This document shows, piece after piece, positions 55,845-64,000 of a DNA stretch of 64,000 bases. Source of the DNA: Marisa cornuarietis (lineage: Eukaryota; Mollusca; Gastropoda; Architaenioglossa; Ampullariidae); assembly GCA_004794655.1 (NCBI GenBank), contig SMMW01000555.1, forward strand, positions 8,267,001 through 8,331,000. Direction: 5' to 3'. The notes below the pieces were generated by a model that was not told the DNA's origin, ran no database searches, and saw only the letters and a program-made list of their open reading frames with translations. The position numbers were made by a program, and so were the translations under genes. Each line of letters starts with the position of its first letter. Positions within the stretch are counted from its first letter, which is position 1.

Positions 55845-58029
55845 CTACCGCACGTAATTTGTGGCAGCATTTACCAGCAGTAACCGCTTTGTCATTCCAT
55901 TGTTGACTTCTTTTTTCAGTACGCAACAGTTGCAGTGCGATCTCTTTTCAATAGCATGCTGCAGACCACATCCCTTTCCTCCAATAAAAAACAAACAAAC
56001 AAACAAACAAACAAAAGAAACTGTTGGCAAGGTAGAGATGCGTTCAGTGTAGACAGGAGGGGATTTTGCGCTTTGGGTAACGGCACTTTCTTTGTTTCTT
56101 CTTTTTTATTTCTTTGACAAGTACTGCTCCATTTCTCCGAACCAAAGTTCAGGTCTGTGCCTCGTATCACACTGACACTTTTTGTGTGAAAATCGTTTCC
56201 CCTTCCCTTTGCCTGTGTTTTATTTTAAATTGTATATTTACAAAAAATATCCCCGTTCCCCCCTAAATAGAAAGGTTACATCCTTTTCCCTCCACCTCTC
56301 CTGCGGCTCCCCCGAAATTTAAGACGACCAGGCTTCTCGGATGGCTAGAGAAGAAGGTAGGGGGTGGTGGGCTTATTGAGAGAAGAGGGGGTGTAAGTGG
56401 TGACGAGGGAGGAGTTCAAGGAACGAAAGCGATTTGCTTCTCTCCCCTTGGGCTGTAAATGAAGTGGCACTGTTTTCCCGCTTTGATTGGAAAAGCAGAT
56501 TGAAGCGTTGTGTAATGAGAAAAGATGTTTGGCTTTCAATACGAGGGGCAAAGACAAATGGAGGGAGATAAATTTTCATTCAACCTGTCGGGTGCCGTTC
56601 CTGTCGTTTGCATCGCCACGGCTGCGCCTCCAGACCTCTCCTTGGGCTCGTCTCTCAAGGGGTGGGGGTTGGGGAGGACGTCCTCTCTTTAGCACGGACA
56701 TTTTGAGCACCTTGCTGTCGCTTGTCTGCGTCCACAGGGTCGGCAGCTTGACTGTTCTTTCGTCTCTCGCAAATTGCGTGCGGACTCTGCCATGTAACTT
56801 TGCACGAGCGCTGCGTATTGTATGGTCCGTCCCTCCTCCAAGTACCCACCTCCGTCTGTGTTTAATTCCTTGTTTCGTGAATTATAATGACCTGAAATGT
56901 CTAACCCTAAGCAGGAACTAGTCCCTCGTGCTCGTACCATGAGCATTCTATTATTGAAAGTTTCCTGTTTTCGGCTTACTAGTGGGCCGATGTGGTTGCG
57001 GCTTTTTTTTTTTTAAGGTAGGGTGGGGTGGGCGCTAGGTAGGATGGAGAAGGAAGGGTTCCTGCATTTGGGATCTCTAGTTACAGCAGCAGATGGCAGA
57101 TTTGTGAGCTTTTTGTGTTTTAATATTGTCTGTGATTGCTGCAGGGCGAGATTTCTCAAGTAGATTTTCGCTGAAATATGGGGGCCACCAGTTGATGCAG
57201 ACAGACGTACGACAGGACAAAAGTTCACGAGTCCATTGTTGTTTCCCGTGGTGTGGAATGTGCGTGCTTTGGCATATTGTCGGTGTTACACGTCGCCTTC
57301 ACATTGCGTGATATGTAACGAATGGGGTCGCAGTTGTATGTTAGCAGTGCCATGCAGTACAGATGTACATGTCTTCATTCGGTCTCTCTTTTTCTCTCAC
57401 TTTCTATGTTGAGGCCACATGGCCTAAAATAATTTTTCGTTTTGTTCCTCTTTCGTCGTTCGCTCATTCCTTTTAAAATGATTAGAAACATGAGCGTCAC
57501 AATACCTCGCATTGTGTGTGTGTGCGCGCGCGCACGCTGTTTACTCGTGACTACCAGAAGTCTACATTGTAATTGTTTATGTTGTGCTGACTGGCAGATC
57601 TTTTATGTATAAGGATTTGCTGTCACTTAGTTCTGGAGTTTTTCCCCACCTTGAACTGTGTAAATGCTGCCTTGTAGTTAAGCTCTTGTGATGCCGATAG
57701 TCTAAACAGTACAGTTCGGTACAGATCTCTTTCTCTCTCTTTGGCTCTTTCTCGGTTTATGTTTTATTTATGTCATCTGACAGGCAATTAACATGTTTTT
57801 TCTCTTTATGTCATGCATGCTTTGCTGCTAATTTATACGCGTATTAATTGTTTGTATTTAAGCAATTTTTAAGCCACCTGTGATTGGCTGGTGGCATTAA
57901 CAATAGAGTTTAGTTTTTTCTCTCTGTTCTCGCTCTTTTTCTTTCTAGTTATTATTCCTTCCCTCTCTCTTTCTATATAATATATATAAGATCTAGAAGA
58001 GACGTATCTGTTTTACCATCCATCCATAT
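55845..58029 (+). repeat. Paralogous segment Q', matches 13570-16033
   Basis: It is collinear with the UTP15-intron copy but lacks the 266-bp MITE and several small insertions. It is followed directly by P1', P2' and R'. Confidence 0.9.
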
Positions 58030-58208
58030 TTCCCCTCCCCTGTTAAAGATCGAGCAGTTGCCAGGCAGAATTATCAAGTAATTACCCGTTTGCTTAAAAC
58101 GGTCCGTTATCTCCATCACCGGTTACTGGAGGCTGATGGTGGCGACGACGAACAGTAGTACTACCGCAGATTGAAGCTTACCAACTATTCGAAAATTATT
58201 TGTGGGGC
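58030..58208 (+). repeat. Paralogous segments P1' and P2', match 10814-10931 and 11409-11452
   Basis: Two short matches lie next to each other here, although their partners are about 480 bases apart and upstream of segment Q in the UTP15 locus. Confidence 0.78.
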
Positions 58209-59100
58209 ACCTTTAAAAACCACTAGGTGGTTGAAGGGAGATAATTCAAGAAAAGAATCATCCTTAATTGTCTCTATGCCTGAATTCCTTTAATACGTTT
58301 CTTTTCGTGTTGCGGCTTGTGACAAGGAATCCCAGGTTATGGGAGGTCTCAATGTTAACAACACTAATTGACTAGTCTAGAATGGGTTAATAGTGTCACA
58401 GGAAATGATTTTTAATATTTATGAGGGGTGTGAAGTATCCTGCAAATGACAATGCTAAGTTCATCTTGAATACATTAACACCCAGAAAAACCAAAGGTAC
58501 ATGCAGGACTGCTTTTTGTTGATTTTAATTTTATGTTCAGTACAGCACTGCCATACTTTTACGATGGTTTCTCACTACAGAAATCTTGACCTGTTTTCAT
58601 CACTTGTTCATTGAAGGTCTTTTTTTTTCCCATGCTGGTTTCAGTTTGTCCATCATTGTAGTGAATCAGAGGGGTTTGGCTTATTTGTGATCAGCAAATT
58701 GTCTGAAAAGCTTCTAGCATTTCATCCGTACCTGAATATGTCCTGGCAGGAGAATTTGTTTTACTGAATTCAGGCAAACATTACACCATGCTGTGTGCAG
58801 AAGTGATAAGCACTTGAAATCATTTGTACCTGCAGCAGTTTGTGTGTATGCATGTGATGTCGTAGGTATACCTTTAAAATGGTTTCAGATGTGTGTGTTG
58901 AGGTGATAAGTTTGTGTTTTGCTATGATACACCTTTGGCCTCATCTTGCAATCTTCGTTTTTTTTAAAATATATTTTTCATAACTCAGCACACTTTTCAA
59001 GTTATGAGTGCTTATTGGGATTGACAAAGTCGGTCATCTGTCAAGTCTTGTTTGACAAAGTTACACAGTGTCGTCATACATCTACAGGATCAGCTTGCTT

Positions 59101-59302
59101 AAAAAAGTTTGAAGATAAAGGTAGTCCCTAGGCCTTACAGCGGTAGGGCGTGAGGCGACTAAGGCATGACATGTCTTGGGTCCATCTCCTCTCCTTTGCT
59201 ACCTGCTTCCCCCAACTGTCTACAATCAGGTAACTTGCCTGCCACATTGGACTTTGAACCTGCAAGTAAATGCCACTACCTCAACCACTAGACTACCCTA
59301 AA
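59101..59302 (-). mobile_element. tRNA-derived SINE, minus strand, paralogous to 29530-29760
   Basis: The minus strand has the A box region TAGTCTAGTGGTTGAGG and the B box GGTTCAAAGTCC, better preserved than in the partner copy. Because both copies carry it at the same place, it was inserted before the duplication. Confidence 0.75.
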
Positions 59303-62035
59303 ATTTCTTACCATGTATAGCTGCTATTTTCAATTTTTGTGTGGATTGGTGATCATCAGGGTTTGTTATTAGTAGATTATAAAAAAAATAGTTTTAAATA
59401 TAAACAGTAATGGAAAAAAAGTGTAATTTATTCAGCTTACTAACACTTTGCACCTCGACGCTTTACTGGATTACTGATAGCTCAAGGCTCCAGTAGCTGT
59501 CCCTTATTTAACACTCCATCATGCCATGAGGTTTATTGGCTTTTACTATATTGTCCTTACCAACTATCAATGGCAGTTGGCAGCATTGGTTTCAAAACCT
59601 GGATTCTGTGGCACTAGCATGAAAATACCTGGCTCCAAAAAGGGAGCATGCATCAGCTTTTAATGTCACTAACTTCTACACGAAATGACGTACCGCCCTT
59701 ACTTATCCATTTTAAACAGGGATGTGCCCATTGTCTCAAGCCCAGACCTGATAATGTTCCTCATCTGTCATGAACTTGTGGTTTAGTGGTTCCATGGCAC
59801 CAATGATCCTGGCAACCAAGGTAATAATAGCATTTCTAGGAGGATTTCAATATTCTTCCCCAAATTTGGAAAAGGATTCAGCACTGTGTTCTTAACAGTC
59901 TTTCCATATGTAAAACTATTTATAAATTCCCACAATAAACAGCTATAACTCAGGCATCTGGTCTAGTCCAGGGTGTCTGTAAAGTAGATGTGGTAGGAAA
60001 TGCTGGTCTTTTGTGCTCACAAATAGATCACATGACATTTGTGTTAAATACAGAATTTACTTCATCTTCAGCATCCGTTAATACAGACAAGGAAAACGCG
60101 TATCAATACAAAATGCCCAAGCATAGAAGGTCATTACTACATCAAAGGCAAACGGAAAACCACAACATCCTTTCTGTTTTTGATGTCAGCAAGGAGAGAG
60201 ATGTCTCCCTTCTGCACCTTAGCATTCTTACACATTCACCTCACTCATTCTAGCATTCTCAGTATGAAGCATGCACCCAAGTCCTGTATGACAAAATTGT
60301 GCACATGCACACACGCACGCATGCACACATACACATGTGTAGATGTATTAAAACTGAAAAACAATCAAGCGTTCAGCATTCTTCAGATGTTTAAAATAAA
60401 AGCTAAACCTGTTTCCTGGACAAAGACAATTCAAACCACACCCCAAGAAACTTGCTGTTATTCTGTAGAAAACTGGAATAAGAAATCCTGTCAAATCAAG
60501 ACTAAAGGTGTAAAGTTTTGTCGAATCATCACCATATCCGTGTAAGGAGAAGGTAGGTTTGCCCAATTTTGTTAGAAAAGCTGTAAAATTTATATTTTTT
60601 AAGGCATTTAAGAAACCCAAAACAAAACAGGCATTTGCTACCATCCGGCATTTGTTCAATATCACATGACAGGAGTTTAAAGGTAATGAGTTTTTACTGA
60701 TTTGGAGCTTGAAAACTGAATACTTTTTACATCTATGCTTTTCCTCAATTTGTTTCACTTGCATTCATGTCTTGCTGTCCATGGAGCACACTTATTATCA
60801 TCAGTGAATTAAAACTTTTCACACTTTGTGACTTTCAGTTTAACAAAGGACAGTGTACATGTCTAAAAGACAGACCACTAGTAACTTTGTTTTCTACTAT
60901 TAACTGTTGAGTGTATAGTTCTGACACCAAAAACTGGAATGGAGCTTGTACCGGTGACAGGTGGACTTTCTGTAGGCTTTATGCATTGTAATGTACGCTA
61001 CGCCCTCTGACAAAGTTTTGCCACCAGATGCAATTGCACATCTGCAAGTTCTACTCCATCACACAAACTTCCTATCAGCATACAACTAAAACTTGTGGGA
61101 ATGAATGACGCCTAACAGTGCAGTTTCAAGTTTTTAACACTGGTTTTTGGATGTCCATCTCTTGTCTATGAACAGATCCTGGATGAACTGATGTTCCCCA
61201 CATCAAGATAAGAAATTTCCATTTACACCTGGCTTAGCCGTTACTTTGTATTTTTTGAAAAGCTTCCCCAAAATAATGTTTTCTGTCACTGGTTTGAAGA
61301 TTACAAATAGTAGGCATTTTTAAACTTGAAAAGCTGTACCATCTTTACCATCAAGTGAACATATAACCAAGCCGAAACCTAAGCTTGAGTTGTTCTGAGG
61401 CATTTTGCTGGTAAAAGTGGAAAACAAGCTCTTCAGTTGCTGGTACATTACTCAGTACAGTGTGCCTTAAAAGATTTGAAACATATCAAAACTATGAAAA
61501 TGCTCTTTGTACTCTTGAGAACTAGAAAACTAGACATCTTGCACATTAGTTTTTCAAGATTTTCTGAGATGTTTTATATCCATTAGAAACATATCTTCTT
61601 TGGCAGTAGGGTAGACATTGCTGCAACATACAAGAGTTAAACACTTGGTAGGTACATTCATGCATGTAATCTGCAAGAATAGTTATATAGTGCCAGAGTA
61701 ATAGCAGTTATAAGACAAGTGGCATCTCTTTAACCTGTAAAGACTGCAGGTTGCTAACTACACTAACATGAAGCTTTGACTCAATAACACCAGCTTTACG
61801 TGATCTCCTGCCTTAAGAGACAAGTAATCTCCATGGTTTAGTCAAAGGTTTTTAAAAACAAACTATAAAGTGCTATATTCTGCTTTTTCTTATACAATAT
61901 ATTAGGCAGAATCAACAGTTCAAAAAACAGATACCCCCACTTGTAATGCGAAATGTATGAAAAAAACACTGCTTTGCTTGTTTGTAAATTTTAGTGCAGA
62001 TCTACAGTAAAGTAAGTGAATTATATTTAGGCGCC

Positions 62036-62041
62036 TTTAAT
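62036..62041 (-). promoter_or_regulatory. Variant polyadenylation signal of COPS2
   Basis: ATTAAA on the minus strand lies 53 bases after the stop. The pseudogene copy has the canonical AATAAA at the same place (32830-32835). Confidence 0.5.
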
Positions 62042-62094
62042 TACTAGTGATAACATTCAAAAGACCTACTGTTAAAGCCAAATACTCACCAGCA

Positions 62095-62239
62095 TTAGGC
62101 CATTTTGTTGATGACAGCAGTGTGCAGCTGAGCTAGTTGCTGGGCCCACTTTTCCAGTGCTCCATACCTGGCAGTGCCACTTGCCTCTCTGTCCAGCTCT
62201 AACACTTGGTTTACTTGATCAATCCTTCCCTGGATTGTG
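62095..62239 (-). CDS. COPS2: COPS2 terminal exon
   Basis: The acceptor is CTGTGTGTAG. The first C completes Asn. It encodes [16 protein letters not shown] to VINKMA and stops with TAA (62097-62095). Confidence 0.93.
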
Positions 62240-63701
62240 CTACACACAGACAAGAACATACAGGGGAGCTGAAGTTTCCCTTGACCAGGAAATACCAATG
62301 CATGCTCCAGACCAACACAAGATAGGAAAACAAAAATAGGAGATTTGTGGCATTCATTCTTGAACTTTGTGTTCCATAATTCTCCAACACTCTGCATGCA
62401 GATGATTTTGCAGTCAACTCCATCAGTGTACCTGTGGCCACTAGCCTGCCATTCTTTCGCCTATTGTCTCTGAGCTGTACCAGCATAGAACAGTTTGCTA
62501 AAATTGATCATTAACAATGTCTCATATACTGATCAACCTACTTGTCAAGAATACAGGATACAAGAAGATTTTCCACATCAGTGGGATCAATATTGAGCTC
62601 CTGCAACAGCAAATACCAGGACAGTGATCACTTCTCTCATATAACAAGTGCATTTTGAACATGCAGTCCTTCATCATAAAGTGACACAAAAAATTAGCCT
62701 AAGATACATTCATTATGTTCAGAGGTGGTCATCAATATATTTCACCTTTTGTTTTACACTATGCTGAATTAAAGGGAGATAATTGAAGTGGAGGGGGGGG
62801 GGCGGCGGTTAAGAGGGCTTTATGGAGTTAGAAGATGCAGAATGCTCTCCTTGCAAGAGTAAAAATGTCAGTTCTATGGCAACAGCTGAAGACTGACATT
62901 TAAGACTGTCTTTCTAAACAGTGAATAAATAACACCACAAAAGAAAAAGACAAACAGCAGCTAACAAATTTGTGCATATTTTTATTTCTTTATTCCTGTT
63001 ACTCACCCTAGATATGAAAGGGATGTGGATACGGGTGTATGGTTTGATAAGCTTGATAAGCACCTGTGTCCGGATATTCCTTAACAAGTCTGCAGACATA
63101 CCACGCATTAGAAGAAACTGACAAACATGTGTACCAATTCAAAGAAACTTTCTACTTCAACTTTAGTTATAAGTTCATAAAAGATTTAAACTTGGGTTCA
63201 AATTTATGTTTGTAGTGTTGTTCACAGTCACCACACACGATAAAACTCCTAAAGATCTGATTCACTTGCCATTCAAAAATACTGATGTGGACAGGAAATA
63301 TGACAAAAATGTTCCTCACTTCTGCATCTAGTTCTTTTTATTTTTATATTACATGTAAATCTTTTTCCTAGACAACCTCAGATTTTTAAATTTTGTAAGA
63401 ACTTCATCAACCCTTTTTGCTGTACAGACTAGGAAAAATGATAAAATGGTACACATAAGCACTATTTATTGCCAACTGTAGTTTTTCTTTTCAATTCTTA
63501 GATAAATCAGAACTGATGCAATCATTTTCAAAACCCTTGGAGCCACCGAAAATCCTTTTGATAATATCTGAAGCTTTATGGAAACAAAATAACAAAAGCA
63601 TACCTTCAATATGTTCTCGAATAAAAGGGTCTTCCATAATGTTTTGCCGATTCATTTTCAAGATTTTTTCAAATTCATTGATGTCATTGTTCTGGTATGC
63701 A
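62095..63701 (-). CDS. COPS2: COPS2 (COP9 signalosome subunit 2), last four exons, 5' end beyond window
   Basis: COPS2/CSN2 is the PCI-domain subunit of the COP9 signalosome, which removes NEDD8 from cullins. Minus-strand exons are 63701-63604, 63089-63007, 62600-62542 and 62239-62095. Junctions are all GT-AG and in phase. They encode [20 protein letters not shown] and DPFIREHIE; then [20 protein letters not shown]; then [19 protein letters not shown]; then [13 protein letters not shown] and the terminus AVINKMA. These match the conserved C-terminal third of CSN2, including the winged-helix part of the PCI domain and the C-terminal helix. About 126 residues are in the window of a protein normally about 443 long. 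Unlike the copy at 32.9-33.8 kb, all four exons are open. Confidence 0.93.
62542..62600 (-). CDS. COPS2: COPS2 exon (second from end)
   Basis: The acceptor is TGCTGTTGCAG and the donor is GTAGGT. It has 59 bases, encodes [19 protein letters not shown], and leaves with AA of an Asn codon. Confidence 0.92.
63007..63089 (-). CDS. COPS2: COPS2 exon (third from end)
   Basis: The acceptor is TGTCTGCAG and the donor is GTGAGT. It encodes [17 protein letters not shown] and IHIPFIS. Confidence 0.92.
63604..63701 (-). CDS. COPS2: COPS2 exon (fourth from end)
   Basis: The acceptor is ACGTTGCAG and the donor GTATGC lies after the first base of an Asp codon. It encodes [14 protein letters not shown] and DPFIREHIE. 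It has no counterpart in the duplicated block. Confidence 0.9.
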
Positions 63702-64000
63702 CTGCAACGTGTTTTTAAAAGGTGTCAATTTTTTTCTATCGAAAACTCTTTTTGTCAAGTTTAATAATAATTATTGAATTTGTAAAGAGCATTTCCCTGC
63801 ATGGTTATGTGCTTCACATGAAAAACCATGAACAACTCTGAGCTGACAGTCTACCATACAAGTAATGTTAAATGCCATTCACTCTCGCAACGTTTTCATC
63901 ATATCACTTTCTCTCTAGAGTTTTCATCTATATATCAGAAAAAAAGATTTTGGCATTATAAATTGTTAATATCACTGCCTGAACATTTTGTTTCTAGCAA
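63702..64000. other. COPS2 intron (partial)
   Basis: An A/T-rich sequence without an exon-like stretch. The next upstream COPS2 exon should lie beyond the window edge. Confidence 0.6.

Larger units (their letters stand above)
58209..63308 (+). repeat. Paralogous segment R', matches 28535-34022
   Basis: It contains the 3' flank and last three exons of the intact COPS2 gene and is collinear with the 28.5-34 kb copy. It starts at AAAAACCAC..GGTGGTTGAAGGGAG and fades at ATATGACAAAA. Confidence 0.92.

Overview
The window is nuclear DNA of an animal. Its genes are split by short-consensus GT-AG introns, the non-coding DNA is full of dinucleotide and trinucleotide microsatellites, and there are several RTE-, L1/Tx1- and CR1-type LINE relics plus tRNA-headed SINEs. 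The repeat mix, the intron sizes and the protein sequences suggest a lophotrochozoan, most likely a marine mollusc (perhaps a gastropod). That placement is an inference; no species can be named from the sequence alone. No rRNA gene, functional tRNA gene, CRISPR array or operon was seen.

Three protein-coding loci are supported. (1) Positions 5931-19244, plus strand: the 3' half of UTP15, the WD40 component of the small-subunit processome (t-UTP complex), in seven exons; the 5' exons lie before the window. (2) Positions 22976-27074, plus strand: a complete seven-exon gene for a 412-residue FAD-dependent oxidoreductase of the DAO fold, closest in motif pattern to GlpA/L-2-hydroxyglutarate-dehydrogenase-like enzymes. 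It ends in Ser-Arg-Leu, a peroxisomal targeting tripeptide. (3) Positions 63701-62095, minus strand: the last four exons of COPS2, COP9 signalosome subunit 2; the 5' part lies beyond 64000.

The most striking structure is a mosaic paralogous block. The interval of about 55845-63308, which includes the 3' end of intact COPS2, is repeated elsewhere in the window as separate, non-collinear pieces: 13570-16033, 10814-10931 and 11409-11452 (all inside UTP15 introns), and 28535-34022 (downstream of the oxidoreductase). The 28.5-34 kb piece carries a decayed, truncated COPS2 copy with a frameshift and an in-frame deletion. The paired copies act as natural empty/filled sites: they reveal a MITE of about 266 bp and a tRNA-SINE present in one copy only, and a second SINE that predates the duplication. 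A third fragment of the block sits at 53989-54103.

Layout: 1-5930 is non-coding (probably UTP15 intron) with an RTE-like LINE at 1751-2775; 5931-19420 is UTP15 with very large introns full of repeats; 19588-20500 is a reversed RTE relic; 20580-22975 is an A/C-rich spacer; 22976-27074 is the oxidoreductase; 28535-34022 is the duplicate with the COPS2 pseudogene; 34.0-43.1 kb is mostly non-coding with C-rich and telomere-like sequence; 43.1-55.5 kb is a LINE-rich and tandem-repeat-rich accessory interval; 55.8-63.7 kb is the mosaic copy and COPS2. The three genes belong to unrelated processes (ribosome biogenesis, redox metabolism, cullin deneddylation) and nothing suggests they act as one system.
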